From: Peronospora farinosa
Lineage: Eukaryota > Oomycota > Peronosporomycetes > Peronosporales > Peronosporaceae
Length of the DNA stretch: 64,000 nucleotides
Assembly: GCA_947646735.1 (NCBI GenBank)
Contig: CANTFK010000985.1
Location: 186,001-250,000 of the forward strand
Direction of reading: 5' to 3'
The notes below the pieces were generated by a model, which had not been told where the DNA came from, did no database searches, and worked only from the letters and a program-made list of their open reading frames with translations. Below, piece after piece: positions 20,341 to 32,942 of the stretch (its first letter is position 1; each line of letters starts with the position of its first letter). The translations under genes were made by a program, and so were the position numbers.

Positions 20341-23280
20341 TGTTAGCCATTTGCAGCACAAAATACAGCATCTATTCAATTTTGAATGAAATACTTTGCG
20401 CCAATGCACCTAAGTCGGCCCGCTCACTGCTGCTTTGAATGTCAGCAACTCTGATAAATCAGCTGTTGTTCTGACCGCGTTCGTACTTGCACGCCAAAAA
20501 GTATTCGAGGCTTCGTTTTTTTATTTTCTTCATCAGCTCCTGTTGGTGCGAAAAATAGCTGTCCGGTGCACTTGATTCGCCTAATTTAGAGCGTTGGCGA
20601 GTGGTCTGTGGTCTTCTGATGGCTTCATCTTCGTCACTGGGACGGCACTTACGCTTCCCTGCTTGTTGTATTCTGTATTGCTTGGACATTCATTTATCAA
20701 TGCCGACCGAGATGACATTGAAAGCTTAATCGGAGACCGGCGACGAATATTCAGAGCTCTATATATTGAGGTTGACATTGCGACTGATAACCACCCGCTC
20801 CGCCTTGATGCCATAATTCGATACTTCTTCGTACGTTTAAATCCAAAAAAATTAGAAAAAGTTTCAATTCCAGTCCGTAACTGTATGTGCTTAGCAATTA
20901 AATAAGTATTGAATTTTGTCTCACCTTTTTTTTAATCGAGTCAATACAACAAACTTTAGTTATTTTTCAAATTTTTAATTTAGAATTATCCTGTAATTTC
21001 TTATACATATTTAAGTGTTAATTTAGTGAAAAACATATTAAAACCTAAAGGTATTACAGTCCAGCTTAATAAGCTTAGGTATAGCTAACATATACAAAAG
21101 AAGCACCATTTGCATGTGGATATCGAAGTCAACAACTATTATATATATCATTAAGATGTTAAATACTTATACTATATATATATATTTTTTTTATGTAGTC
21201 TTTTTCTTAAAGTATATATGATAAAATCATTTTCGAATTGACTGAGAAGAAATAATATCCTTAAAGTTTTTAAAATTATAAAGTGTCTGCAGAATATCAA
21301 TTATAATCAAAAAAGAGAAAAATATTAATTTTATAAATGAATAACCTAGATGTCTCCTTTACTACCTCAAGCATCACATTCGCATTTCATTCATTCTTAC
21401 CGGTCATCCAACCGTCGGTTAACACCGTTACAGTGTAAGTGATGATGTGATCGATCTAGCTGAGAAGAGCAGAGCTTGTGGCAGAGAAAATGGTAACGAG
21501 CCAAGCTACAAGGCCGACCAAAAGCAGTATGCAAAATTAAGCAGCTATCAGTTCCAAGTGGCTCGAATTAGAGAGCATATCAAGCTGAACAAGCGCTGGG
21601 AGGAGCGCATTACACCAGCTGAATCTCAAAAAAGATACGAATAGCTAGTATGATTGCGACACCTGCTGAAAGATTCGGGTGAACAAGTAAGGAAATGTTC
21701 AATTCGATGCGTCAAGTATATAGACAGACACCAACGACTCACCTTTCGACGGTTGATACGAATGGTATACGCGCGAGCTCTGCGTTAATAAATGGCTGAG
21801 GCTTGTCGGCATCGAATATCCAAACTCTAGAAAGTCCGTCGCCACTTGAGGACGGGTTCACTCTAGATGAGATCTTGGAGAACTTCAATGCAGTAGTGAT
21901 GGTGTATGGAGAGCGCGCAGAAGCAGGAGCTGCTGATTTCTTTGCGCAAGGAGATATTACGTTGCGTAAAACAGGGCCGGTTTTCGAGGTAATTCGCGAT
22001 ACTCACCGCGAAGAAGCTCTAAAACAGAAAATCGTGGTGTAAAAGGCGTCGCTTGCGATTAAAGCTATCACGGACTCGTTTCCACTGAAGTCACAAAACA
22101 TATTGCACAAAAAAGTAGCACAGTCAGAAAAAGTCGCGCGGTGATCATCATCTTGATGAGCCAAAGGAAACCACGGTTCAAGCTTATTTCGCTCACAAGA
22201 TGGAGCGAGGGAACACTCCCGGCTTCAATGTAATACCGAGTGTCACCATCGGTGTCTTCATAGGGGAGACCGAGTATACCGTAACTGTAATTCAGCGACA
22301 CGTTCATGTGATAGATAATATGGTCACAGACGCCCACTAGCACGATCTGATATTGCAATACATGTACCCCAGTTTGCAGAAAAGGATTCGGTGTGTTCAT
22401 GAACGTTAGTTATATAGAGGTTACAGAGCCAGCTGTATCCTAGTTGTTTACAATGCTCAACGCAACCAGGTGTTTCCATCGCTCACAATTCTATGAATTT
22501 GTTCACATAAAAGAACTCGCTTCTGGACGGATTCGTGCAACGCAGACACCGTTACGACAAGACAGTAGTTTTGACCTCACGAGAAGCCAGAGTAGTGTAG
22601 CAATCTCTTAGGAGGTCTTGTTTGAGGTGCTCTGCTTAGCTGGGTTTATATACAGCGTTATCAGGCTGAAAATAAACTTCCGGTCCATGTGTAGTATAGC
22701 TTTCGTGAACCGTGCACTTGCTTATAAACCACTAAGCTTAAATTGGTGTATATTCGTTCTAAGAATCACTAGTAAAGCTTCAGGAAAAGTTATGCATTTC
22801 CAGAACAGGAGTAACGGGGCTGCTACAGCCAAAACGTTAGAGGAAGACGTGCGACTCAAAGAGTCGATAGTTCAGATAATTGCAGGATTTTTTACCGCTT
22901 AAGTAGCACTTGGCCCTCAACAACTTTTGACGAAATGACCGCGCACTTTGTAATTTGACCTGCAGCAGTCACCTTAAGCCAATCATGCGAGTACAATTCG
23001 TTAAAGCATTCGTTGCCACACTGCATTTTCTGCCGAAGTGAAGACAACAACTTCCGTCGTTGGAGCCCGATTAATATCTCTGAGGAATCACACTTTACTG
23101 CGCGTAAGGAAGACGGTGAAGATGAGCTTCAGTTCAGCAGGGCTTCCTCTCGTACCACGAAACAATGCAGGATAAAGCTCTCGTGCGACATTAGGCTCAA
23201 TGATACCTGGTGATCTCTTTCAAGGCTGGAGTTCCATGCATATCTATGGTTGCGGCGTCAGCGATCGCTTCACTGATGGC
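20341..23280. other. Gene-poor stretch with unassigned short frames
   Basis: 20905-21360 is strongly AT-rich with poly-A/T and TATATA tracts. Short open stretches lie at 20594-20905 and 21447-21644 (plus; the latter with KLSSYQFQVARIREHIKLNK, no known domain), 21803-22042 (plus; acidic, EDGFTLDEILENFNAVVMVY), 22400-22068 (minus; YSYGILGLPYEDTDGDTRYY) and 22618-22902 (plus). None shows a family I recognise or a credible start context, and they are not arranged like exons of one gene. They may be decayed coding sequence. Confidence 0.4.
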
Positions 23281-23289
23281 ACGAATCAG

Positions 23290-23460
23290 TGACAAATGAG
23301 TTGTCTTTATGAAGCTCCAAAGACGGACTTAAGGAACAAAAGCTTCGCTGAAGTATTGGATGCAGCGTAAATAAGCCATAGACTGAAGAGTAGATACTTT
23401 CCTCGTGCGGCTAAAGGCACAAGTGTTGGCATGGCCTCCTTGCACATCCACTCCTCTATG
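23290..23460 (+). pseudogene. Second WY-effector-like scrap
   Basis: One forward frame reads APKTDLRNKSFAEVLDAA, a stop, then ISHRLKSRYFPRAAKGTSVG. It parallels the 18.6 kb relic (KAAKTDSRTESVDKIW...AQTSHWLKSVYF), suggesting that both descend from one effector family. It is too short and broken to be certain. Confidence 0.35.
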
Positions 23461-24432
23461 TTTGCTTTGACAAGATCAAAATCTTGACAGCTCGTTACAG
23501 TGTCTGTAGGCTGGCGTTATATAGCTGCAACGCACTATGAAATCATACACACCTTCCTGCTCCTACGTGAAAGCTGTTTAAACGTCTTTTCTCGCGTAAA
23601 GCGAAAGCTGACTCGCACGAACGCTAACGCCTGTAAGCGCGACGCGGAAATGGATTCTAGCACGCTTATTTAAGATTAGTTGCAAGTAAGACTAAGTACT
23701 ATGTAATGTGTTCAGAGAAATTGAAAAGACAATTGGTCAAGCAATATGAGTGCACGCACGCTATGATTAGACCTGCATTTTACGTAGCGATCCTAAACTC
23801 TTGGATGACGTCTGTCAAGGACGTAACCCGCAATACCGGTGTGTATTAGCTAACTTGCGGTGGAATTATCTAACAAATCTTTTATAATGATTTGCATTTT
23901 CTTTTTTTTTAATAATTTCATGTTATTTGTATGGTCTATCTGGAATGGATAGAACAAAATATATTAATTAATTTATATGCACAATATATAAAAAATTATA
24001 ATTATAGATATTGTGTATCTCGATAAATTTAGGTATTTTGCTTACTAAATCGAAGTGTTTTCAATGTAAAACCATATATTAAGCAGGTTTTATTTATCGT
24101 TGTGGTGGTTTATCTCAATAATTTGTTTGCTGAAAATAGAAAGTACAAAATTTCTTGTTTTTACAACAGAGCTTTAAATAATCAAACAAATTTATTTTAC
24201 AGTAGCTTCCCTAATATAATATGTTGTCTGGGATAGATAAGTACGATCGTACTTGTGACCTTAGTAAGTTTGGCAGACTATGATGTGGCACACACCAAAA
24301 CTCCCACAAAAAATGAACCCATTGCTGTAACAATGGTCTCCGAAAAGTCAAAGGATCAACTAGCGAAAAGATAGGAATATTGCATGCTATAAAGTCAGGC
24401 AAATTGCAATACCACACAAAACGCTGAATCTC
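23461..24432. other. AT-rich intergenic stretch
   Basis: No coding signal. 23880-24200 is very AT-rich with poly-T and ATATAT-type words. The end abuts the hAT-type relic on the minus strand. Confidence 0.6.
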
Positions 24433-27063
24433 TCATAGTTTTGTCGCTGCTGCTGTGGCTGCAATATTCTTTCGATTTGCATTCAAATCAATTTTCTCGT
24501 TCAGAGCCATCAACGCTGGGAACTGCTGGGCGTGCAGTGTTCCCTCCAAACTAAAGTTGGCCAGAAGCACTCGATCTGTATTCATTTCACTTCGACATAT
24601 AGCCAAATCACTGGTACTGCCATGAGTAGCGATCGGGGTGCAAGTAAACACACTCGCAAACCCGCCAGCAAAACTCTCGAGTAACTTGAAACGGTGCTCA
24701 GTCAAAGCCCAAGCTTCTTGGAATGGCGTATCGGCATTACATTTGACCAAAGCAGCACTCAAGATCGATTCGTGCACAGCAGCACGACGCAGAGCTTGGA
24801 GTTCTTGGTTCATCATGACGATATCCTCTTCAGACAAAAAAGTGCGAACAATCGGCTGTACATGCGGAGTAGAGATGCAAACTCACTTCCGCTTGAGCTG
24901 CACTAGCTCGTGAGGCAGAATCGGCGGCAAAAACTCGGTCATCTTTGGATCGCTTGGTCCACCCTTGGCACTGGGGCTACGCTCATCACCAAGGGCGGTG
25001 CTCAGCTCAAGCAAAGACTCGATCATGTTGGCTACAGAAATTGCCAAATTTTCCGCGGCGAGATCAACAATGGGGACTTCGGTTGTGTTGACAATCGCGA
25101 CTGACGGCGCGTTAGTCTCCAAGATGAATGCAATCACACCAGTTTTGTTCAATGCGAAGCGACCATTGCGTGACCTAAACATCTTGTTGTGCGCCGAATC
25201 TGCAGCCAACAGCGAATCGTTCAGAGGACCTTGCGCATGGAAGGCAGCAGCACACGCCCTAGACAAATCAGCGACGGTTGCTATCTGATCAGCAAAACTT
25301 GTGTGGTTGTGCAGAAGTTTAGCAAACGTCTCGTTCGCAAGATTAGCAACCCAGGATACCGCCGTGAAAAATAACCACCACGAATTATCAGGCGCACTTG
25401 GAGGCTTTTAACTTCGAGATGCTGGGAGAGCAAGTTGCGATGAGCCGCAATCCAATTTGTTTCTTTTCCTAATGCAATCCATCTCTCCTTTGAGCTGAGA
25501 GAGTTATTTGTATCCCCAGGGGACAAAGGGGGAGCTGTCATTATGCTAGAAGCTCCGGCTGCTGGCGAATGTAGAGAGATAGTTTCTTCAATCCTGACAA
25601 GAAGCAGCCGTCCTGCAGAGACGAATAAAAGTTTGTCACAATGCAGTTTAGCTGATGACAACTGCTGGTAGAGCGGTAGACAACAGGAGCCGCTGCTTCA
25701 GTTTGCAGGCGTGCAACAATGTCCAGCACTCTGGCTGGCATTTGCGCATCTCCTTCCGTGGCCACTCCAATAAGGTAGTGTCTCCAGTTAGGCAGTACGG
25801 CGTTCAGTACCTGCTCCAGCGTAACATACATCATCGATTTGCACTTGTTCTCGAAAGCTGGAATCGATACCAGATGCACGTTGTGCATGGCACCTTGACC
25901 ATACACCTTCACCCGAAACTCAAGATACGATCACATTGGTGCGTGTTCCATGGACGCTCGTAGCACAAGCGAAAAAGCCCAACATCCATGCAGCAGCCGT
26001 GACGTTACATTCAGATTGGCTGCAACAATTAAGCGTACAAATTCAGTCGTCTGTTCCTCAGTATATTGCGGGCTAGCGTTTCGGGCCCCTTGGAAATCTA
26101 TGTCTACAGCAGCAGCCACGTTCTTAGTTCCTAGTTCTTTACTATCTACAAGATCACAAAGTAGGAATGGAGCATGCGACCGAAATGATTGCATTGTACT
26201 CGAAATCTGACGGATCGACAATCGGCAGCAGCTAACTTCACCAAACAGTCAATCTGTGAGCGTGAGTACACAACAATACGATAAAAAGATTCCACAACCG
26301 TCCCCACCAGATCGCATGATTGAAACGTGTCTTTTGATGGGCACCATTTTGCAACTGTATTCGACGCCGGTTCGTGTGCATGGAGTATCAGACGATGACT
26401 CTGCTTCCTAATGACATTATCCACCGTCAATTTTGTCGCGTCAATAGCCAGCACTTCCACCACTTTCACAATAGCCGACGCAACTTTAAAACATTTTCGT
26501 TTCTCTTCCATCGTCGGTTTCAATGCCCAAACCTCCCCAGGTGGCAGCTCCACCCTAAATTTGTCTGCCGAAGTCTGCATCTCCGACGTCGTTTCCGTCG
26601 GAAATGGAAAAAAGACTTGCTTTTCCTCATCGGAACACGCCCGATATCTCCTCTACATCTCACAATGGGAGATCTCATGGTGCTGTTGGTACTGGTCTGT
26701 CCGAAACGAATTCTGAAAGTATTTGACATTTCTCGTCGAGCGGCGCTGCTTGTTTGGTTGCTGCTCGCGTCCAAAACTTTGACAAAAACGACAGACCACG
26801 AGCGTCACTTCACCTGTGGCATTGTCTCGAGCTACAGGTGCCAAACCAAATTTGAGTTCGTGCGTTTTGAGAAATCGCAAAAAGCGTTTACGATTCAATG
26901 GTTTTGGTGCAGCACCAAAGGTGTCGATATCTCTGTGTCGTTTCTTGGGGTTCAGTCCTGATATGTCTTGAAACGTGAGTGTACGACGAGCAGAAGATGG
27001 TGTAAGATGAGGCATATCAACGGGGTGTGAGGAGGTAGTCAAGGAGGTAGTCACCATTGACAC
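24433..27063 (-). pseudogene. Broken hAT-type transposase-derived gene
   Basis: On the minus strand seven overlapping frames follow head to tail. The first (27063-26653) has KRFLRFLKTHELKFGLAPVA and a C-x2-C...H-x-H finger (VCRFCQSFG ... QQHHEISH), a BED-like zinc finger. Then come an unassigned stretch (26580-26146), WAFSLVLRASMEHAP (26010-25940), GVATEGDAQMPARVLDIVAR with SSCHQLNCIVTNFYSSLQ (25912-25541), a match to the RNase-H-like core of hAT transposases, then RFALNKTGVIAFILETNAPS (25266-24883) and a C-terminal part with NFSLEGTLHAQQF (24837-24433). The domain order is complete, but frameshifts and a stop exactly after HCEM (where W is expected) make it non-functional. No terminal inverted repeats were found. 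Confidence 0.6.
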
Positions 27064-28663
27064 AATGAAGACTTGACGCGATATGATTTCTAAGTGAATT
27101 AGAAATAGATTACGGAGATGAGTTTTAATTTAAAGGTAAAGCGACCGTTACTTTTCATAATGTGAGTTTGCAGAAGAGCCTACAATAGAATCATAATCGG
27201 TGGCTGACAGCGTTTTAATTTAGTTAATGCGGCGTTCTAGTGGAATAATGAATTATTGAAGCAACGTTTCTAATTGATTAATGCACGGATGGCAATAAAG
27301 CTGTAGGTGGAGGCTATTCCCCGACAGTGAACGGTGACAGCGCTCGGTTTGTTAATAGGTCAGCCAATAGGTCACATACGTCAAGGTCTAGCAAAGTCGT
27401 AAAACGCCGGGACATCAGCGACATTCGCTGAAGCGGTAACGAAGACTTTGCCACAAGATCTACCTTTAAGAGGCATTGCGTACCTGCCAACGTGGCATTC
27501 ATACGAGTGATGTGAAGACCATTGTTAAGTATTCGGAGACGGGGCAACCGAAGCAGTGGAATTAGCGATGGACGAAATGATGAAACTCAAGGGCGTGCTC
27601 GAAATGATATCGAAAAAGCGAGATGCTGATGAGCACGAAGGTCATCAAGACCAGGTGGGGCTACTGCGTGCTGCAACGATTTGTCAGGACGTTGCGATAG
27701 TCTCGCGATGACTAGCAACGTCCATGAATTGATTATGCAAGGCACTACAGCTGGTTGTTCGCATCACTCTAAATTCGTGGTATCTCCTTGCTTCCCAATA
27801 AAATGCAAAGAGGTTTGTAGCCGTAATCGTCGTGTGCTTCGATGGATAGGCTAATGTTTTCCGATGAGAAATTTATAATGGGATCATCAATATTGTCATC
27901 GCTCGACCAGGTATTCGATCTCGGCAAAACGAAAACAGGTTGTTGCATAGTGTCTGAGCTGAGTTTGTCGTTCCACAAGAATATACAATGAGGAAATACA
28001 AGGTAGGACGAAAAACGTCGATCAGGGGCTTATGGATTGGGCAGAAGCAGCACAAAACTGGTGGTGATAACAGCGATTGCTTCGATACTCCTTCAAGACG
28101 CCGAAAATTCTTGGAAGCGTCTATACCTGATGGCAAGTCAATCCCAACAAACATGTGTCACGGCATTTCGATCACCACCATAAGCAATATCATTCTTGCT
28201 TATAATTGCTGGATCTTGTCCAAGGTGTCTCGTTTTGCCATATAAAGTCAAAATCTCGACGATCTTTGGGCTAGTATCACTTATGTGAGACTAGTTGGGC
28301 GTGATCACTCCCATATACAAGTTTACGCTATCGATATCATTGATGGAGCTGCTGATCTTTTGTCACTTCACGAGCGTTGCTGCTGGATTCTATGTTGTCA
28401 CTAAGAAATCTCATGCTGATAAAAGATTTTGAGTCATTGGGTCCAGGCGGATAAAAGCGCTGCTGAATTGGCGATATCGTTAACTCACACGCAATATCTG
28501 CTGTTCACGAAATGTTGAGCTGCAATGTCGACAGAGATACACGCTGAAGACGCTCTACGTATTGTTTTCGTCAGCATAAAAATAGCTATGTCCTAAGGCT
28601 ATCGATTTATGTAGCAAGGGTCTTTTGACTTCCAGAGTCGTAGGAATGCAGTTGTAACATGCG
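27064..28663. other. Stretch without recognisable gene
   Basis: Small open frames on both strands (27547-27314 minus, 27988-28245 plus, 28154-27873 minus) show no known domain. A plus-strand stretch at about 27550-27710 reads EAVELAMDEMMKLKGVLEMI, then VGLLRAATICQDVAIVSR, which looks coding-like but cannot be extended. It separates the repeat-rich zone from the gene island. Confidence 0.45.
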
Positions 28664-29371
28664 TCAATAAACTGTGTCTCTTCCGTCTGCGAAGTAGCGA
28701 TCTTCTGCATCGCGTTGCATCTCAACCAAGTCATCGAGGGTCTCGTCAGCATCAATCTCTGCATAATTGACGTACTCTCCGTCCTCACCATGAAGAAATC
28801 TAGTGCTCATGATCTGTATGAGTTGTTTTCGTCGTTCGTCGGTTGTAAACACAACTGCATCTTCTTCTTCCCCTTCCTCCTCTTCCTTCTCTTTCTCAAT
28901 ATTATCGTCTGCATACAAATGCTGGAGTCGAATCTGTTCTCTTTCTTCATCTGCAGCAATAAAATGTCCCCAAGTCTCTTGCTCCGCCATCCGTCGAGCT
29001 TCCATCTCACTGCGTTGACAAGTGTCCATCAAGAAGGAGGACAATGTATGTTTTGTCTCATCTAGTGACGACGACTTAGCTCGTCTGTCAAGTCCTAGAT
29101 ACTGCCCCAAGTAAAAGTGGAAGAGCGCAGGGCTCCGCTGCTGCATCATGGCGTCCGAGAAAAAGTGGTTCTTAGAAATGTCTTCCTCCAGCAGCTGCTG
29201 TAGATGTCGATAGCGGCGGTTTTTTACAACCACGGAGACGCCATTACAAACAGCTGAGCGATTCGTATTGTACTCGGCTCTTGCTTGAGCCATAGACATT
29301 AACTGATTGCTTGACGGCAGCGCTAAAGACGCCATATAAGCGTCCAATGAATCTACTGACTTCTGCTTCAT
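28664..29371 (-). CDS. CCDC97-like protein
   Basis: A 235-residue protein in one exon. The central part VVVKNRRYRHLQQLLEEDIS, SPALFHFYLGQYLG and the acidic C-terminal part (EKEKEEEEGEEEDAV at about 160-174, then RRKQLIQIMSTRFLHGEDGE and YAEIDADETLDD) match the plan of CCDC97, a nuclear protein reported with the SF3B part of the U2 spliceosomal particle: a C-terminal conserved domain ending in a [FY]-x-Y-x-x-ID-x-[ND]-E motif. It is shorter than the human protein (about 340). The start at 29371 is the first ATG and is followed by a helical region. It is head to tail with the glutaredoxin gene on the same strand, about 200 bases from its stop. The role in splicing is inferred from the family. 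Confidence 0.65.
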   Translation of the reverse strand: MKQKSVDSLDAYMASLALPSSNQLMSMAQARAEYNTNRSAVCNGVSVVVKNRRYRHLQQLLEEDISKNHFFSDAMMQQRSPALFHFYLGQYLGLDRRAKSSSLDETKHTLSSFLMDTCQRSEMEARRMAEQETWGHFIAADEEREQIRLQHLYADDNIEKEKEEEEGEEEDAVVFTTDERRKQLIQIMSTRFLHGEDGEYVNYAEIDADETLDDLVEMQRDAEDRYFADGRDTVY

Positions 29372-29568
29372 GTTGTAGATTTAGCGATTGTGTCCAATTC
29401 AAAGTGTCGCAATGTATGTATTGTCAAGAAGCAGAGCCTTATTACTAGCTTTTGTATGTGGGAACGTGTACGTACGTGCTCATATGACTAACAACTCTTT
29501 CGAGAGCTCTCTCGACCTCTTGCTCCTCTGCCGCTTCCTCTTCCTCACACGTTCTTGTTCTTTTGTAT

Positions 29569-30173
29569 CTACTTCTTCTTGAATTCCGTCAATAGCTCAG
29601 CCAATTCACCAGACTTGTTCATGTCCGTGATAATGTCGCAACCACCTACAAATTCACCCTTCACATAGAGCTGCGGAATCGTCGGCCATTGCCTACACAC
29701 ACACCCACACATCCATAAATTCAATATCTACATAGAACCCCCTCTCCTCTCTCTCTCCATCGAACAACAGCTATAGCCACGTACGAATATTCCTTGACAC
29801 CCTCACGAATCTCCGCGTGATCCAGCACATTAACACTGTCAAAACTCACACCTTGTGCGTGTAGGATACGTACGACCTGCATACTAAATCCACACTGCGG
29901 AGATGATGGCGTTCCTTTCATATAAAGCATTACAGGATACGTCTTGACATGATTCGCAATCATTTTGAGGATCTCGTCCTTGTCATTCGATTTAACGGCG
30001 TGATATTGCGGCTGAAAGTCGGAATGCGAGTTATCGTCGCTCTTGGCAGAGAAGAAACGATGCTGCATGGACAGAACAGGCACTACATGATGCATAGCAC
30101 GTGTAGAGAGCGTACGCCGACTGCCTTGCACAACTGAGCGAGTTATACGACGTACAATAGACGTCATTACCAT
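29569..30173 (-). CDS. GRX5: Monothiol glutaredoxin 5, mitochondrial
   Basis: Two exons: 30173-29785 (or from the ATG at 30167) and 29692-29569, intron 29693-29784 with a GTACGT donor and TGTAG acceptor, giving about 168-170 residues. The N-terminus is rich in Arg and Ser without acidic residues for 45 residues, a mitochondrial targeting pattern. The glutaredoxin fold carries the CGFS active site of the monothiol class ([11 protein letters not shown]), the [10 protein letters not shown] helix and, in exon 2, [19 protein letters not shown] with the TIP glutathione-binding loop and GGCD. Family members deliver iron-sulfur clusters in mitochondria. The in-frame ATG at 30266 would add 31 residues that weaken the targeting signal, so I prefer the later start. 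A 92-bp intron fits the gene island. Confidence 0.9.
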
Positions 30174-30434
30174 CTTGATTACTCTTGAGCGTTTGTTTCT
30201 AAGTGTAAGGTCATGATTGATTGTATGGCTTAGCAAAAAGCAATCTAATTGGTTCAAATGAATCAATCTATGTATGGAAATATGATTCGTAGATATATCA
30301 ATATCAATTCAGCCAATCAATAATCTCGATTCCTTTTTCCGCATTACATTCGTTAGAAATACTCCATTAAGAACCAGCGACTACCCCGAAGCTTCGTCTC
30401 GTCTCGTTGTCTCTGTGGCTTTAGCGCTTCTTCC
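30174..30434. promoter_or_regulatory. Bidirectional promoter, GRX5 / SAC3-GANP gene
   Basis: Only about 260 bp separate the two start codons, which point apart. Two CCAAT-type boxes are visible, ATTGG near 30250 and CCAAT near 30317, plus a pyrimidine-rich CATTACATTCG near 30345 that resembles the oomycete initiator (TCATTY) just before the plus-strand gene. Shared regulation is an inference. Confidence 0.45.
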
Positions 30435-32323
30435 ATGACATCCAATCCGCCACAAATCACGACAAAAACTAGAGGCCTTGCAGCTAAACAAGCAGCAGCA
30501 TCTGCCGCTGCGCGCTTTGCTGGATATTCTTCATTCTATGCACCATCTTCTCAGAATCAGATTCAAAACTTCTCAGACTCTCCATCGCCTCGCCCCGGCA
30601 TGATTAACGGCCCTCAAGTCCCTCCTCTTCGTCCACCACATCCCGTTAATGGTTTTGCTCGTCCGCCGCCTCAGTTTTCGATCCATGGACGAGGACCGCC
30701 ACCAATGATGCGGCCGCCTCCACGTCCTGCTAGTAATTACACCCCGTCTACTTCCTCTACATCTCAATGGCAATGGACTAATGGAAACAGTGCAACAAGT
30801 TCAGCTAATGCACCTCCTGTGAGATTTAGTATGAGGCCACCACCACGTGGACCTCCTCCTAGAAGTTTTGGTCCTCCTCCTGGAGCTTTCTCGGTGCCCA
30901 AACCTGCAGCTTTACCTGCTTCTTCACCTATGGGAAGCAATCCCAAGTGGCCTGATTCACTGCACAATTACGTGAAGCGAGCTTTTGGTCGTTGCAAGGG
31001 AGCGGCGGACCAAGCAATTACACAGAATTCCCTTAAAGAGTTGATTACCAATGCCATTATGACAAATAGTTTATGGACAAGGAATTGGACAGCAGAGCCT
31101 CTGCCGGTGTTAGTGGGAGACACAGCGGCAGCGGCTATGCAGACCAAGGTGGGGATGGGAGGACCTATGCCGGGACCACATGGTAACAGGTTTGCATCTT
31201 CTTCGCCTAGTAATAGTAGTTTTTCGCCTAATCAAGGCTTTGTTCCTTTGGAAGACTCTTCTGGTACGAAGAAAAAGACGAACAAGCGCAAACTCGATGG
31301 TTTTGAGATCGATGGCGCTGATGTGCAGCGCAAACATAAGAGACGAGAACGATTCCATATGACTAAGCAGGAACTCAAGAGTCTGGTGACTCCCGAGGTA
31401 GACACGAAGAAGCTTCAGGTCCTGACCCTCCATGGAGAGCTAGACCTTGCAGCCATGGTCATTAAAGGTACTTGTCAGACGATTGAAAAGGAATACTTGC
31501 GATTAACCTCTCCCCCACATCCGTCGACGGTGCGACCTGAGCCAGTGCTGCGCAAGGCGCTGGATCTCGTGAAGTCGAAGTGGGCAAAGGGTAACCACGA
31601 TTATATTTATGCCTGTAGCCAGCTCAAGTCCATCCGCCAGGATTGCACAGTTCAGCATATTAAGAACGCATTTACCGTGTCTGTGTATGAAACCCACGCC
31701 CGGGTAGCGCTCGAGTCCGGTGATATTAATGAATTTAACCAGTGTCAGACGCAACTCCATGAATTGTATGAGAAGCTGATTTCGGGCGAGGCGATCGAGT
31801 TCCTAGCGTACCGCATCTTATATTGTGTGTACGTGTCTCTGCAGTCCAAGAAAGGAGATTCGAATGCGGGTCAGCTTGGCATGTACAACGTGCTAAGCCT
31901 GGTAACACCCAAGCTACGTTCGCATCCGGCGATCGCCCACGCACTGTCAGTGCGCCAGGCAGTCGCTATGAATGATTATCATCGTTTTTTCAAACTCTTT
32001 GTAGGTGCTCCAAATATGGCAGGTTACTTGATGGACGTGATGGTCCCCGCAATCCGACTGAGTGCACTTCGAGCTATATGCAAAGCGTGCGTTGATGTGA
32101 AAGCTCCATTTCTGTTTCTTCTACTGACTTTGTTTGTTTGCGCAGGTACCGTCCAACTATCTCGGTGCAGTATATTCGTGATGAGCTCAAGCTTGAAGGC
32201 AAGGCAGGAAAAGCGTTTATCCACCAGTCTGGTCTCGCATTCGTAAAGGGAGATAAGTCGCGCGTTGACACAAAGGCGTCAAACATTGTTTGGGTGCTGA
32301 GCAACGAATCATCGCTTATTTAG
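30435..32323 (+). CDS. SAC3/GANP family protein (LENG8/THP3-like)
   Basis: Two exons, 30435-32086 and 32146-32323, with a 59-bp intron (GTGCGT...TTTGCGCAG) that restores the frame and yields 609 residues; reading through the intron gives a wrong tail. Residues 1-180 are Pro-, Ser- and Gly-rich with repeated PPP and RPPP. A basic stretch KKKTNKRKL (about 277-285) and KHKRRERF form a likely nuclear signal. The SAC3/GANP region starts near residue 320 (LTLHGELDLAAMVIKGTCQT) and runs through KSIRQDCTVQHIKNAFTVSV, ETHARVALESGDINEFNQCQ, to the winged-helix-like end IRDELKLEGKAGKAFIHQSG. The arrangement of a Pro-rich N-terminus and C-terminal SAC3 domain is that of human LENG8 and yeast THP3, linked to mRNA splicing and export coupling. 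Exact role in oomycetes is unknown. Confidence 0.88.
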
Positions 32324-32942
32324 GCTGTTGTTTGCATGAGCGGTGACAAGTGTGAATTGACCAACAAATGAGAAGAAGCACAGTGTAGGCATCATACATG
32401 TAAGGTATTAGTAGGACAAAACCGGATTCACCGAGAAGTCGTGTCCACTTTTTTGATGAAGAAAAGGTGAACCTGAGTGTCAGAATGCCGAATGTCCCAG
32501 TATTGACCAGCGTGGTCGCAATTGCAGCAACTTGCAAGAGGTAGCATGGGTATAAAGTGGCAATGGTGATGAGAGTGGGCGAGGTATGGATTCGAAAGGG
32601 ATAGTTGGGCGGGTAGTCTGGATGCAGCATGGTGTGAACTGGGTGTTACTTCAAGTAAGAGATGAGGAGGAAGAGGTCCGAGTCGCCCAGTCATGACGTC
32701 CTAATGCTCAATGTGTGGCATATTTCATTACTTTGCCAGTGCTCGAGAATTTGAGTTGGGGAGTAGTGCCAATGTCTTGCTTGTGATGCCGAGCAAGAAA
32801 CTCCAATGCATCTCGCGTAACATAATAAAATTGCTTTTTGCGCTTTGATCGTAGCGTTCGTTATTTATGTGGAATCTACGCGGGTGGGAGGGCGTGTTCT
32901 AAGTACAGCGACATCCTTAGACACGATGTTGGCGCACCTTCC
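32324..32942. other. Intergenic stretch
   Basis: The 3-prime ends of two convergent genes (SAC3/GANP plus, chorismate synthase minus) leave about 620 bp. Only short shadow frames occur. A minus-strand frame of 88-104 codons here has no recognisable family and no conserved features; I do not call it. Confidence 0.6.

Noticed and set aside
32087..32246. Unspliced end of the SAC3/GANP frame (603 codons)
   Set aside because: The tail is hydrophobic and unlike the family; removing a 59-bp GT-AG intron restores a conserved winged-helix-like end.
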